DNA of 64,000 bases from Thermoguttaceae bacterium (GTDB taxonomy: Bacteria; Planctomycetota; Planctomycetia; Pirellulales; Thermoguttaceae): the NCBI GenBank assembly GCA_017937485.1, contig JAGBDN010000024.1, positions 124,001 to 188,000 of the forward strand. The letters are read 5' to 3'. The notes beneath the pieces are model-generated. The model made no database searches. It saw only the letters and a list, made by a program, of their open reading frames with translations, and was not told where the DNA came from. The position numbers were made by a program, and so were the translations under genes. Shown piece by piece: positions 8,947 to 18,984 of the stretch (its first letter is position 1; the number at the start of each line of letters is the position of its first letter).

Positions 8947-10287
8947 ATGCAAAATCCTTGGGCTCTTTTCGCGTTGGCGACGCTCGCGCTTCCTTGGCTT
9001 TTTCTTCGCCGCCGACGTCCGACGACGCCTCCGCCGCGCGTTTCGTTTCCGGCGGTTCGTTTGCTCGCGCCGTCGCTTCGCCGCGCCGTCCGCCGTAAAG
9101 AGCGGCGGCTAATCGTTTTAGCGGCGCTTCGTTCGTTCGCGCTCCTAACGCTCGTTCTAATCTGGGCGATACCGTCTTTCCCCGTCTTTCCTTTTTTTAA
9201 CGACGCGCCTCAAACTTCCGCTAAATCGGAACTTAACGCAACGTCTCAACGTGTCGCCAACGGGAAAATCGACGGTCGCTCGATTCGCGTTCTAATCGTC
9301 GACGGAAGCGACTCCGGCGCTCCGTTCCCCGACGCCCCGCAACTTCAAAGCGCCGCAAGTCGTTCAAACGACGCCGCGTTTTATTTGGCCGCCGCGCTAA
9401 ACCACAATTTTGACGCGACGCAACCCGTTGAAACGCAAAATCTTCCGCAAGTCGAACTCGTTTCGTCCGCCGACTTTGCGCTGACGCCGACCAACGCGTT
9501 AACCGCATTCGACGCGATTTGTTGGGTCAACCTTTCCGCCCCGACCGACGCGGAACTTGCCAAAACGGAACGCTTTCTCGCCGCCGCCTCGTCCGACTCG
9601 CCCCGCGCTCTCCTAATCTTCGCCGGGTCGCGAACCGACGCCAAACGTTGGGACACCGTGTGGCGCCGCTGGAAACTCGACGTTCAAACGCTCGCCGTCG
9701 CGTTCGAACCGGCGACCGGCGCTCTCGACGCGTCGACCGACGCCGCCGTTCGCGACGCGTTTCAAACCGTTGCAAACGTTAACGTTAAAGAGAGTTCCTT
9801 CGCCGCCGCGTTCCCCGGTTTCGAGCGTTCCGGCGTCGACGCGCTTCCCGTTTGGCGTTCGTTCCCGCTCGTCGGCTCCGACGCTCTTCCCGTTCTCCGC
9901 GACGCGCCGTCCAACGTTCCGACGCTAACTCGTTTATCCGCGCCGAATAACGGCGTCGTTCTTTGGTGCGCGACCGCGCCCGACGCGACCGTAAGCGCGC
10001 TCGCGTTCGCGCCGTCCTTCGTCCCGCTCGTTGAAAAAACGGTCGACTTCGCGTTGCAAGAATCGTTCGCAACCCGTTGCCGTTCCGACGTTTCCGACGC
10101 CGTCGTTCCCAACGAAACGTTCGCCGACCGCGCCGACCAAACGCAAAAAAACGTCGACGCGCCGCTCGAGAAAACAAGCGCGCGTCGGCGTTTAGGTCTT
10201 GCCTTTTGGGGAATTTTCGGCGTTCTCCTCGCGTTTGAATTTTGGCGTTCCGCGCCTCGACGCGGTTCGAACCCTTTAACCGTTTAA
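8947..10287 (+). CDS. BatA-like N-terminal domain membrane protein
   Basis: This 446-residue protein opens with NPWALFALATLALPWLFL and an Arg-rich turn, the pattern of the BatA/aerotolerance-regulator N-terminal domain, then a second membrane segment (about residues 60-80). A large soluble part follows (about 95-410) with a Rossmann-like start (IRVLIVDGSDSG), and one last membrane helix (LAFWGIFGVLLAFEFW) ends it. Planctomycetes encode many such proteins, often near MoxR ATPases and VWA proteins; none is adjacent here. Residues 95-410 may be a degenerate glutamine-amidotransferase-like domain, which is a guess. The gene converges on hrpA with a 29-nt gap. Confidence 0.7.
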   Translation: MQNPWALFALATLALPWLFLRRRRPTTPPPRVSFPAVRLLAPSLRRAVRRKERRLIVLAALRSFALLTLVLIWAIPSFPVFPFFNDAPQTSAKSELNATSQRVANGKIDGRSIRVLIVDGSDSGAPFPDAPQLQSAASRSNDAAFYLAAALNHNFDATQPVETQNLPQVELVSSADFALTPTNALTAFDAICWVNLSAPTDAELAKTERFLAAASSDSPRALLIFAGSRTDAKRWDTVWRRWKLDVQTLAVAFEPATGALDASTDAAVRDAFQTVANVNVKESSFAAAFPGFERSGVDALPVWRSFPLVGSDALPVLRDAPSNVPTLTRLSAPNNGVVLWCATAPDATVSALAFAPSFVPLVEKTVDFALQESFATRCRSDVSDAVVPNETFADRADQTQKNVDAPLEKTSARRRLGLAFWGIFGVLLAFEFWRSAPRRGSNPLTV

Positions 10288-10316
10288 CCCGTTGTGTTGT
10301 CGTCGGTTAAGGCTCG

Positions 10317-13300
10317 TTAGCGCGCCGTCTTTTCCCATTGCTTTTCGAGCCGAACCGCCGAAATTTTCATCGCGGTTCCCAACTTTTGCGCGAAAAGCGA
10401 AACGCGGTACTCTTCGAGCGCCCAACGGAAGGTTTCGAGTTCCGGGTCAAAAATTCCGGCGTTTTCGTTCCGCTCGAACGCTTCGCAATACCTTTCCCAA
10501 TAAGCGTTTAACTCTTGCGCAAACGCGGAGTCGGTCGCGGCGCCGCCGTTTTGCCATTTCTCGAACCGCGCCGAAATCGCCTTGAAGTAACGCGGAAACT
10601 CCTTCAACCAATTCCAAGGCGTCGTCAAATAAAACCGCGGCTCCGTCAAACGCGCCAAATGTTTCGCGGCGTCGACCGCGACCGCGTTCGCCGCGCCGCC
10701 CCGTCGTTTTTCAATCGCCAACCGCGCTTCTTGGTAATTTTCGAGAAAGCGAACGATCCATCCGGCGACGTCCTGCGTCGCGTACCCGATTCGCTCCCGA
10801 CCGCGCTTCGCTAAGTTGTTAAATTCTCCCTCGTTAGTAGGAAGCGACTTCGCGTCGTCTAAGTCGAGCGCCCGCGCCCCGATCGTTTCTGCGAGCGCCG
10901 CCGTTAAATCGAAATCGGCGATCGCTCGCGAAAACGTTTGTAATTTATCGAGTTGCGGCAACCAACGCGCTTGCGTTTTCAGATCGCGGGAGTTCGCCAA
11001 GTTAAAAAGCCGAATAACACCTAACTTCGTATTGCGAAACGCTTTATCTTTCGAGTCGAAAAGCCGCGTCGCGACCGTTCGGGCCTCCGGCGCGCTCGGC
11101 GAAAACGAATTTGTTAAAAATCGCGGGTCGCAAAGGGCCGGATAAGCCGAAACGGTCAACGAACCGCGCGAAATCGAAATCGATTCCGGGAGCGTTCCGA
11201 AATCCCAAGTCGTTAAACCGTCGCGGTTCCATTGCGGGTCGACGACGGCGCCGATCGATTTATTCATCTCGACGCCGAGTCGTTCGCGCAGTTCCCCGGC
11301 GTCGCGCCCCTCGGCTAACAGTTCCCCGGCGTCGTCGACGACTTTAAGATTCAAGAGCAACTCCGGCGGCGTTCGTTCGAGATCAAAATCCGCGACCGTC
11401 GTCCGACGCCCGGCAATTCGGCTAACTTCTTGCGCGACAACCTCTTCAAGCGAACCGTCGCCAAACGAAATCCGCTTGACAATCTCCCGCGCGGTATCCG
11501 GAATCGGAACGATTTCGCGTCGAATCTCCTTCGGAAGCGTCTTCAACATCGCGACGATCTTCTGCTCGACAAGTCCCGGCACCAACCAACCGAGTCGACG
11601 CGTTTCAAGTTGTCGCAGGCCCTCCAACGGCACGACGAGCGACGCGCCGTCGTCCGATTCGCCGGGGCTAAACCGATATTTCAACGGCAGTTGCGAAGCT
11701 CCGTCGAACGTCGCTTCGTCCGGAAACGCGGCGGCGGTCTCCGCGTCGATCGCTCCGGCGCAAAAGTCGTCGAGTTTCGCAAACAACGCCTCGCGCTTCT
11801 TTGGCGGCGCCTTCTTCCACCACTTTTTGAGCGAAACGGCGTCGTAAACGGCGTCCGGCAACTTTGAGTCGTAAAAATCGTAAATCGCGTCGAGCGACTT
11901 AACAAAATTGTACTTTCGCAACTTATCGCGAAGTCGTTCGGCTTCTTCAAAAACGGCGCAATTATGTTCGAAAAACGGTAGCGAACAGTCGAAGTCGCGA
12001 TTCACAAGCGCTTCGTAAATAAATATTTGACGCGACTTAACCGGGTCGATCGGGCCGAAATTAACGCGACGTTTCGGAATGATCGTGAGTCCGTAAAGCG
12101 TCGCCCGTTCGTAAGCGTGAACGCAACCGGTTTCGCGATTCCAAAACGGGTCGCGGCGCGTCCGTTCGAGGAGCCGCCCGCCGATTTCCTCAATCCAATC
12201 CGGATTAATGCGCGCGACAGTCCGTAAATAAGCCCGCGTCGTCTCCAAACGCTCGGCGCCGACCGCCCAAGCGGGCTTTTTCTTGAGCCCAGAGCCCGGC
12301 CAAAGAACGAATTTCCCGGAGTTGGTCGAACGATATTCGTTTCCCGTCTCTTCTTTTTGAGCGACGCCGTATAACAACCCCGCTAAAACGGAGCGGTGAA
12401 TCGCGTTGTAATCGTCGCGACGTTTCTTCACTTCAAGCGATTGTCCTTTAACGAGTTGCAACAATTGAACGTAAACGTCCGACCACTCGCGCATTCGGTT
12501 ATAGGAGAGGAAATTCTCGCGGCAAGCCTTGCGCAATTGGTTGCGCGACGTTTTGTCCTTCAAATTTTGCCAAAAGTCCCAAAGTTTGAGATACGACATA
12601 AAGTCGCTGTTCTCGTCGAGGAACGGCGCGTGCTTTTCGTCCGCTTTTTCCTGTTGTTCGCGCGGGCGTTCGCGGGGGTCTTGAATTTCGAGCGCGGCGG
12701 CGATAATCAAAATTTCGCGCAAAGCGTCTTCTTCGTCGGCGGCGAAAATCATCCGACCGATGCGCGGGTCGATCGGAAGCCGACTGAGTTTGCGCCCGAT
12801 TTCTGTTAATTCGTTATTTTCGTCGACCGCGCCAAGTTCGAACAACGTTTTGTAACCGTCGACAATAGAAGCGTTTCGGGGAGGATCGATGAACGGAAAC
12901 TTCTCGACCGCGCCGAGTTTGAGCGCTTTCGTTTGCAAAATGACCGACGCTAAGTTCGTTCGCTGAATTTCCGGCGTCGTGTAACGCGGTCGCGACAAGT
13001 AGTCGCGCTCGCTAAACAACCGAATACAAACGCCGGGCCCGACGCGTCCGCAACGCCCCGCCCGCTGGTCCGCCGACGCTTGGGAAATCGGCTCGACCGG
13101 CAAACGTTGCGTTTTAGACCTTGCCGAATAACGACTTATACGCGCAGTTCCGGGGTCGATAACGTAACGAATCCCGGGCACCGTCAGCGACGATTCGGCG
13201 ACGTTCGTCGCGACGACGATTTTGCGCCAACTCGTTTTGCCGAAAATCTTTTGTTGCTCGGTCGACGGCAGACGAGCGTAAAGCGGCAAAATTTCCGTTT

Positions 13301-14423
13301 TTCTTCGCGCGTCGTCTCCCGGTATCTCGTGTTTTTTCAGCAACTTAGCCGTCTCGAAAATATCGCGCTCGGTCGGCATAAAGATCAATATATCGCCCCG
13401 TTCGCGACGCGCCAACTCGTCGACCGATTCAAGAAGCGTTCTTTCGAAAGCGTCTTCGTCGTCAAGTTCTCGTCGTCGTAAATCGTTTCGTCCGTTTGGA
13501 TTACGCTCCAAGAAATCCGCGGCGTTTTCTCGTTCGCGCTCTTCCTGACGCAACTTCCACTCGTCGACCGGTCGATAGAGCGTCTCGATCGGATAAGTTC
13601 GCCCGGAAATTTCGATGATCGGCGCCGGTCCCTTGCTCGACGTAAAGTGTTCCGCAAAACGCTTTGCGTCGATCGTCGCCGAGGTGATAATCAGTTTGAG
13701 GTCGCGTCGCGTTCGCAACACGCGCTTCATCATCCCGAGCAAAAAGTCGATGTTGAGCGACCGTTCGTGCGCTTCGTCGACGATAATGACCTCGTAACGG
13801 TTGAAAAATCGGTCGTTTTGCGATTCGGCGAGCAAAATCCCGTCGGTCATCAGTTTAATCAACGTTTTATCCGACGTCTCGTCGTTAAACCGCACCTTGT
13901 AACCAACGTGTTGTCCTAACGGGGTTTGCAACTCGTCGGCGACGCGTTGCGCAATCGAACGCGCGGCAAGACGCCGCGGTTGCGTGTGCCCGATTAAACC
14001 GCGCGCTCCTAACCCCAGTTCTAAGCAGATTTTAGGAAGTTGCGTCGACTTACCGCTCCCCGTTTCGCCGCAAACGACGACGACTTGATTTTCCGCGATC
14101 AATTTTTTCAATTCGTCGCGACGTTCCGAGACCGGCAAATTTACGTCGTAAGTTATTTTCGGAAAGGACTTTCGACGTTGTTCTACCTTTTCCGTCGACG
14201 CGTCGCAATCGTCGGAAAGTTCGCGCAACTTTTGACGCCAACTTTCAAGCGCCGCGTCCTCAACCTTGCCGATAGGTTGCGACGCCGCGTCCGCTTGTTC
14301 TTGCGCCAACTTTTCAAACTCTTGCTGCAAACGAACGAGGCGACGACGCAGCGGTTCGCGATCTAAAAGAAACACCTTAGCCAACTTACGTTGGACGCGA
14401 TGCAACGAAATTTGAGAACTCAT
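10317..14423 (-). CDS. hrpA: ATP-dependent RNA helicase HrpA (DEAH box)
   Basis: This 1368-residue helicase is close to the length of E. coli HrpA. Seen in order: Walker A GETGSGKST (residues 119-127), TQPRRLAARS, DEAH (216-219), SAT (248-250), a long second RecA domain with VVATNVAESSLTVPG and QRAGRCGRVGPG, then the HA2/OB-type region (LPIDPRIGRMI) and the large DUF3418-like C-terminal part. HrpA rescues stalled or collided ribosomes and remodels RNA in E. coli. No ribosome-binding site is visible, and an AATAAT sits only about 3 nt before the ATG, so a leaderless message is possible. The gene converges with the BatA-like gene. Confidence 0.95.
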   Translation of the reverse strand: MSSQISLHRVQRKLAKVFLLDREPLRRRLVRLQQEFEKLAQEQADAASQPIGKVEDAALESWRQKLRELSDDCDASTEKVEQRRKSFPKITYDVNLPVSERRDELKKLIAENQVVVVCGETGSGKSTQLPKICLELGLGARGLIGHTQPRRLAARSIAQRVADELQTPLGQHVGYKVRFNDETSDKTLIKLMTDGILLAESQNDRFFNRYEVIIVDEAHERSLNIDFLLGMMKRVLRTRRDLKLIITSATIDAKRFAEHFTSSKGPAPIIEISGRTYPIETLYRPVDEWKLRQEERERENAADFLERNPNGRNDLRRRELDDEDAFERTLLESVDELARRERGDILIFMPTERDIFETAKLLKKHEIPGDDARRKTEILPLYARLPSTEQQKIFGKTSWRKIVVATNVAESSLTVPGIRYVIDPGTARISRYSARSKTQRLPVEPISQASADQRAGRCGRVGPGVCIRLFSERDYLSRPRYTTPEIQRTNLASVILQTKALKLGAVEKFPFIDPPRNASIVDGYKTLFELGAVDENNELTEIGRKLSRLPIDPRIGRMIFAADEEDALREILIIAAALEIQDPRERPREQQEKADEKHAPFLDENSDFMSYLKLWDFWQNLKDKTSRNQLRKACRENFLSYNRMREWSDVYVQLLQLVKGQSLEVKKRRDDYNAIHRSVLAGLLYGVAQKEETGNEYRSTNSGKFVLWPGSGLKKKPAWAVGAERLETTRAYLRTVARINPDWIEEIGGRLLERTRRDPFWNRETGCVHAYERATLYGLTIIPKRRVNFGPIDPVKSRQIFIYEALVNRDFDCSLPFFEHNCAVFEEAERLRDKLRKYNFVKSLDAIYDFYDSKLPDAVYDAVSLKKWWKKAPPKKREALFAKLDDFCAGAIDAETAAAFPDEATFDGASQLPLKYRFSPGESDDGASLVVPLEGLRQLETRRLGWLVPGLVEQKIVAMLKTLPKEIRREIVPIPDTAREIVKRISFGDGSLEEVVAQEVSRIAGRRTTVADFDLERTPPELLLNLKVVDDAGELLAEGRDAGELRERLGVEMNKSIGAVVDPQWNRDGLTTWDFGTLPESISISRGSLTVSAYPALCDPRFLTNSFSPSAPEARTVATRLFDSKDKAFRNTKLGVIRLFNLANSRDLKTQARWLPQLDKLQTFSRAIADFDLTAALAETIGARALDLDDAKSLPTNEGEFNNLAKRGRERIGYATQDVAGWIVRFLENYQEARLAIEKRRGGAANAVAVDAAKHLARLTEPRFYLTTPWNWLKEFPRYFKAISARFEKWQNGGAATDSAFAQELNAYWERYCEAFERNENAGIFDPELETFRWALEEYRVSLFAQKLGTAMKISAVRLEKQWEKTAR

Positions 14424-14474
14424 CGAATTATTCGTCGAAAAACTTTCGAAAACGTCAAAACTTAAACCAAATAA

Positions 14475-14507
14475 AAACCGACGTTTGCGTTAACAAACGC
14501 CGGTTTC
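14475..14507 (-). terminator. Terminator after proA
   Basis: On the minus strand AAACCGGCGTTTG pairs with CAAACGTCGGTTT (one G-U pair) around a short loop, followed by a TTTTTATTT run. It lies between proA and hrpA, so hrpA probably has its own promoter. Confidence 0.7.
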
Positions 14508-14559
14508 GACCGCTCGCTTTTCCTTCCGAAGAGACCGAGCGGCGCGTTAAAACTTTACG

Positions 14560-15831
14560 TCAACCGCGCAAAATTCCGTCGCCGTAAACAACGTATTTAT
14601 AACTCGTTAAGTCGTCAACGCCGCACGGGCCGCGAACGTGAAACTTGTCGGTGCTGATGCCGATTTCGGCGCCGAGCCCAAATTGACCGCCGTCGTGAAG
14701 GCGCGAACTCGCGTTGATCATCACCGCCGCGCTGTCGATTTCCGTCGCAAACTTTTTCGACGCTTTAACATCTTTGGTAACAATAACTTCGGTGTGTCCG
14801 GAGCTATGTTCGTTAATGTGTTCGATCGCTTCCTCGATAGAATCGACCACCTTAACGGAAATAATCGCCGCCAAATATTCGCGGTAAAAATCGTCTTCCG
14901 TCGCTTCCAAAACGTCGACGTTCGGAGCAAGGGCGCGCGTCCGTTCGTCGCCGCGAATTTCGACGCCGTTATCTTTAAGAGCGGCAAGGAGTTGTGGAAG
15001 CGCCGTCGCCGCGACGTCCGAATGCACGACCAACGACTCGACCGTGTTGCAAGTCCCAAGACGCTGGCACTTAGAGTTGACGAGAACTTTCTCCGCGACG
15101 TTCAAGTCGGCGTCTTTATCGACGTAAAGATGGCAGTTTCCCGCAAAGTGTTTAATGACCGGCATTTGAGCGTTTTCGGTAACGCGTTTGACCAACGCCT
15201 CGCCGCCGCGCGGAATCGCGACGTCGACATACTGCGGCAACCGAAGAAACTCGTCGACCGCGTTACGATCTGTCGTGTTCAAAAGTTGCGCCGCGCATTC
15301 CGGCAAACCGACTTCCCGCGCCGCGTCGGCGAGAACGCGTCCCAGAATCGTGTTCGAGTGGAACGCCTCTTTCCCGCCGCGCAAGACGACGGCGTTTCCG
15401 CTCTTGACGCAAATTGCCGCGGCGTCGGTCGTTACGTTCGGACGCGATTCGTAAACGAAGAAAACGACGCCGATCGGCGTGCGCACTTTTTGCACTTCAA
15501 GACCGTTCGGGCGAATCGTCGACCCAATCGTCGCGCCGATCGGATCCGGAAACGCGGCGATTTCGCGCAACGCCGTCGCCATTTCACGCAACGTCTTTTC
15601 CGACAAGGTTAAGCGGTCGATCATCGACGCTTTCAAGCCGCTTTGACGCGCCGCTTCGAGGTCTTTCGCGTTCTCGGCGAGGATTTCGTCTTTGCGCTCT
15701 AAGAGTTTGTCGGCGCACAAGTTAATCCATTCGTTTTTCTTGGCGCCCGAAACGGCGGCAAGAGCGCGCGACGCTTTTTTCGCGTCCTTCGCAACGCGCA
15801 AACAATATTCGCTAAGGTTTTCCATCGTCAT
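14560..15831 (-). CDS. proA: Glutamate-5-semialdehyde dehydrogenase (gamma-glutamyl phosphate reductase)
   Basis: This is the second step of proline synthesis, the NADPH-dependent reduction of glutamyl 5-phosphate in the cytoplasm. The 423-residue length is typical. Family marks are RTPIGVVFFVYESRPNVT, SGNAVVLRGGKEA, PRGGEALV, the catalytic Cys in KCQRLGTCNTVE and the late HSSGHTEVIVT and GGQFGLGAEIGIST. Two starts are possible (ATG at 15831 or 15825); the first has AGAAG about 4 nt away. No proB is nearby. It lies 65 nt downstream of rdgB on the same strand and may be cotranscribed with it. Confidence 0.96.
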   Translation of the reverse strand: MTMENLSEYCLRVAKDAKKASRALAAVSGAKKNEWINLCADKLLERKDEILAENAKDLEAARQSGLKASMIDRLTLSEKTLREMATALREIAAFPDPIGATIGSTIRPNGLEVQKVRTPIGVVFFVYESRPNVTTDAAAICVKSGNAVVLRGGKEAFHSNTILGRVLADAAREVGLPECAAQLLNTTDRNAVDEFLRLPQYVDVAIPRGGEALVKRVTENAQMPVIKHFAGNCHLYVDKDADLNVAEKVLVNSKCQRLGTCNTVESLVVHSDVAATALPQLLAALKDNGVEIRGDERTRALAPNVDVLEATEDDFYREYLAAIISVKVVDSIEEAIEHINEHSSGHTEVIVTKDVKASKKFATEIDSAAVMINASSRLHDGGQFGLGAEIGISTDKFHVRGPCGVDDLTSYKYVVYGDGILRG

Positions 15832-15896
15832 CTATCTTCTTTATTTTCAACGATTATATTCGAGCGCGACGTTTAAACCAAACGTCGATTCGGCGA

Positions 15897-16529
15897 TTAC
15901 ATCGTCGGCAATTTTCCGGCGGCGACCAACTCGAAAAGTTTCGGAATGAGACGCCGCGTCGCTCTCGCTCGGTGGCTAATCGCGCGCTTGATTTCCGGCG
16001 CAAGCACCCCAAACGTGCGGTGAAATTCGACGACTTCAAACAACGGATCGTAACCGAAGCCGTTGTCGCCGCTCGGCTTAAACAAAATCCGACCGCGGCA
16101 CCGTTCTTCCGCTTCAAACTCGATTTCGCCGTTAGGCGCCGCCAAGACCATATGGCAAACGTAGTGCGCCGTTCGTTTTTCGAGCGGAACGTCGGATAAT
16201 TTTTCGAGCAAAAACTCGTTGTTGCGTTGGTCGGAACGCGGGTTTTCCCCGGCGAAACGAGCCGAACGGACGCCGGGCGCGCCGTTCAAAAAGTCGACGC
16301 AAATACCGCTATCCTCCGCGAGAACAAAGGTTTGCAAATGTCGCGCTTGCTCGATCGCTTTTTTACGCGCGTTCTCGGCGAACGTTTCGCCGTCCTCGAC
16401 GACGTCGATCGCCTCCGGAAACTCGGCGAGCGTTCGCAACGTAACGCCCGTCGGCGCAACGATTTCCGTCGCTTCAATTCCCTTGTGCGCGTTGCCGGTG
16501 CCGAAAATTAAATAAGGTCGTTTCGTCAT
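15897..16529 (-). CDS. rdgB: XTP/dITP diphosphatase (RdgB/HAM1 family)
   Basis: This 210-residue house-cleaning pyrophosphatase removes inosine- and xanthosine-type nucleoside triphosphates before they enter nucleic acids. Signature elements are GTGNAHKGIEATEI at the N-terminus, LAEDSGICVDFLNGAPGVRSAR with the catalytic Asp, GFGYDPLF and the terminal SHRARA (SHR nucleobase motif). Length is slightly above the usual 195-205. Upstream lies the S46 peptidase gene with a 164-nt gap; downstream is proA. Confidence 0.95.
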   Translation of the reverse strand: MTKRPYLIFGTGNAHKGIEATEIVAPTGVTLRTLAEFPEAIDVVEDGETFAENARKKAIEQARHLQTFVLAEDSGICVDFLNGAPGVRSARFAGENPRSDQRNNEFLLEKLSDVPLEKRTAHYVCHMVLAAPNGEIEFEAEERCRGRILFKPSGDNGFGYDPLFEVVEFHRTFGVLAPEIKRAISHRARATRRLIPKLFELVAAGKLPTM

Positions 16530-16693
16530 TTTTTCGAAAATCGCGTCTTTTCGACGCGTTCAAAAGTCGCCGACGCCGCGCTAAATTACCGCAACGTCGG
16601 CGTTTTCAAGGGTTAGCGACGTTCGCTCGTTCAAACGAACGCCGCGCCAAGCGATGACTCGCTTAAAACAATTCGGCTAAACTCTTTAATCGT

Positions 16694-18811
16694 TTACTTT
16701 CCGAGTTCGTCGGCGAGTTGCGGCAAGTTGTAAATACTGCGAACCGCTTCGCGAATCCCGGTCGAGTGAACGAGCACGGCGCGCGAAATTTCGTCGTCGT
16801 AAGTGAAGTTCAGCACGAGAGATTGGATGTTTCCGTCGAAGATCAACCCGACGACTTCGCCCTTCGAGTTGACGGCCGGGCTTCCGGAGTTGCCGCCGAT
16901 AATGTCGTTCGTCGTAACAAAGTTGATCGGCGCGTCCATCGGCGCTTTGCCGGCGGCTTCCGCGTCGAGCCAAGATTGCGATAAGTCGAACGGATCGGCG
17001 AAGTTATGTTCGCGCGCGTGTTCGTAAGCGCCGCTAATCTTCGTTTCGAACGGGACTTGCGTTCCGTCGTCTTCCGTGTAACCGGCGACTTTACCGAACG
17101 AAAGGCGGAGCGTAAACGTCGCGTCCGGATAGACTTCCGTTCCGTAAACGGCGAACCGAATCTTCGCGATTTTGGCGTAGGCGGCGCGCGACGGGCCGGC
17201 GACTTCCGCTTCGTTGTAATCGCGGAGAGCGCGAGCGGTCGGCTCGACGGCCAACGCCAAACGAATCGCCGGATCGTCCGATTTTTGCAGGTCTTCCCAA
17301 CTCATATCGAGAAGCGACTCGCGGAATTTACGGTCTTTAAGTTGCGACTTTTGAACAATTTGCGTCGCGCGAGATTTCGGCGACAGACCGTCGAAAATCC
17401 CGTCGAAGTCGGCTTGCGGAATCACGACGGCGTCGAGCGCGCGCCCGCCTTCGACCGCTTTCGAATATTCGTAAAGCATCGAAAGACCGTCGGTTAACAT
17501 CATCGTTTCGATATCGGCGTCGCCCCCGAAACCGCCGAGCAAGCCGTTGCGCGTTCCTTCGAGCGCGTCGCCGCGATACGCCGGGAGACGCTCGGCTTCC
17601 GGCTTCGCCATTTCGGAAACGTAACGCACGATACCGCGAGCTTGAGAAACCGTCGCGCTCGTGAACGCTTCGTTCGCTTCGAGGAGGTCGTGAGCGAGAT
17701 AACGCCCGCGCCAACCGGCCATGATCGTTTCGATTTCCTTCCACGGGTCGGAAGCCGCGTCGATTAAGTTCTTTTCGGCGGCGAGTTTACGCAGTTCGTT
17801 TTCCGCGTCGACCTTCTTTTGCATCAGCGCGACCGTTTGCAGACCGTTCAAAATCCCGCCGCGATTCTTGCGCGAGTTTTGAATGCGGAAGAGCGAAGTC
17901 GCGATACGACGGGCGTTTTCGTCGTTTTCGGAACCGAAAACTTGATACGCTACTTCGCGTCGTCGATACTTGTTCATCATATGCGGGTAGTAGACGTCGC
18001 GTTGGTATTGCAGGTCGGCGACGGTGTTGAAGCGGTTCGTGCGCGCCGGGTGTCCCGAGACGAAAACGAGGTCGCCTTCCGAAGCGCCGTTATCGCTCCA
18101 TTTAAGGAAGCGTTCCGTCTTCATCGGCTCGCCGTTTTCATAAGCGCGGAAGAACGTAACGTCGAGGTTGTAGCGCGGGTACTCGAAGTTGTCCGGGTCG
18201 CCGCCGAAAAAGCCGACGCTTTCCTCCGGCGCGAAAACGAGTCGCACGTCCTTGATTTCTTTGTAACAATAGAGGTGGTAAAGTCCGCCTTGGTAAAGCG
18301 TTACGACTTCGCAACGCAAGCCTTTTTCGGCGTTGGCTTTCGCTTGAATTTTCGCGATCGTTTCCTTGCGAATCGCTTCGGCTTCGGCGGGGGAGGCGTC
18401 GGCCAAGGCGGCTTCGATTTGGTCCGTTACGTCGACGATCTCTTGCAAAACGATCAGGCCGGGGTTCGGGCACTTGATTTCGTCTTCGAGTTTTTCCGCT
18501 CTAAAGCCGTTCGCGACATAATCTTTTTCCGCCGTGCTAAGCGCCGCGATCGTCGAAAGCGCGACGTGATGATTCGTCATAATCAGCCCGTTCGACGAAA
18601 CGAACGAGCCGCTCCCGCCGGAACCGAAACGAACGCTCGATTTTTGCAGGTGTTCGAGGAAGTCCGGCGTCGCTTCAAATCCGTATTTTTCCTTGATTTG
18701 GCGAGTCGGCGGATTCGAAAAAAGCCACATTCCTTCGTCGGCTCGAGCGGTAAAATTCGGAAGGAACGAAGCGAGCGCCAACGCGGCGGTCGTCGTCAAA
18801 CGTTTCTTCAT
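16694..18811 (-). CDS. S46 family dipeptidyl-peptidase (DPP7-like), secreted
   Basis: This 705-residue exported serine peptidase removes dipeptides from the N-terminus of peptides. The signal peptide (MKKRLTTTAALALASFLP, cleavage near TARADEG) is followed by the typical DEGMWLFSNPP. The catalytic His is in TNHHVALS and the Ser in GGNSGSPAVNSKG; the Asp is expected in the middle part. After the Ser the sequence reads LIFDGN: the Gly in the FDG position is what DPP7-type enzymes carry, whereas Arg there marks DPP11 acidic specificity, so a hydrophobic P1 preference is inferred. The ATG at 18811 was chosen over upstream codons for its AAAGGA site and intact signal peptide. It suggests use of peptides as nutrients. 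Confidence 0.93.
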   Translation of the reverse strand: MKKRLTTTAALALASFLPNFTARADEGMWLFSNPPTRQIKEKYGFEATPDFLEHLQKSSVRFGSGGSGSFVSSNGLIMTNHHVALSTIAALSTAEKDYVANGFRAEKLEDEIKCPNPGLIVLQEIVDVTDQIEAALADASPAEAEAIRKETIAKIQAKANAEKGLRCEVVTLYQGGLYHLYCYKEIKDVRLVFAPEESVGFFGGDPDNFEYPRYNLDVTFFRAYENGEPMKTERFLKWSDNGASEGDLVFVSGHPARTNRFNTVADLQYQRDVYYPHMMNKYRRREVAYQVFGSENDENARRIATSLFRIQNSRKNRGGILNGLQTVALMQKKVDAENELRKLAAEKNLIDAASDPWKEIETIMAGWRGRYLAHDLLEANEAFTSATVSQARGIVRYVSEMAKPEAERLPAYRGDALEGTRNGLLGGFGGDADIETMMLTDGLSMLYEYSKAVEGGRALDAVVIPQADFDGIFDGLSPKSRATQIVQKSQLKDRKFRESLLDMSWEDLQKSDDPAIRLALAVEPTARALRDYNEAEVAGPSRAAYAKIAKIRFAVYGTEVYPDATFTLRLSFGKVAGYTEDDGTQVPFETKISGAYEHAREHNFADPFDLSQSWLDAEAAGKAPMDAPINFVTTNDIIGGNSGSPAVNSKGEVVGLIFDGNIQSLVLNFTYDDEISRAVLVHSTGIREAVRSIYNLPQLADELGK

Positions 18812-18939
18812 AAGTCTTGTCCTTTCATACGTTGCGTCTATCGTTTGCAAGTGCGACGGATAAACGCTCGATGATAACCAATAAAACGGAATGGCGCGGC
18901 GTCGCGCAAGTGTTTCGCCGCGTTAAATATTAAACAACG

Positions 18940-18970
18940 TCAACAAAGTCGCCGTTCGTTCATCGGCGAC
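18940..18970 (-). terminator. Candidate terminator after the Ski2-like helicase
   Basis: On the minus strand GTCGCCG pairs with CGGCGAC around a 9-nt loop, followed by a T-rich run interrupted by G. Confidence 0.5.
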
Positions 18971-18984
18971 TAAATGTCAAACCT

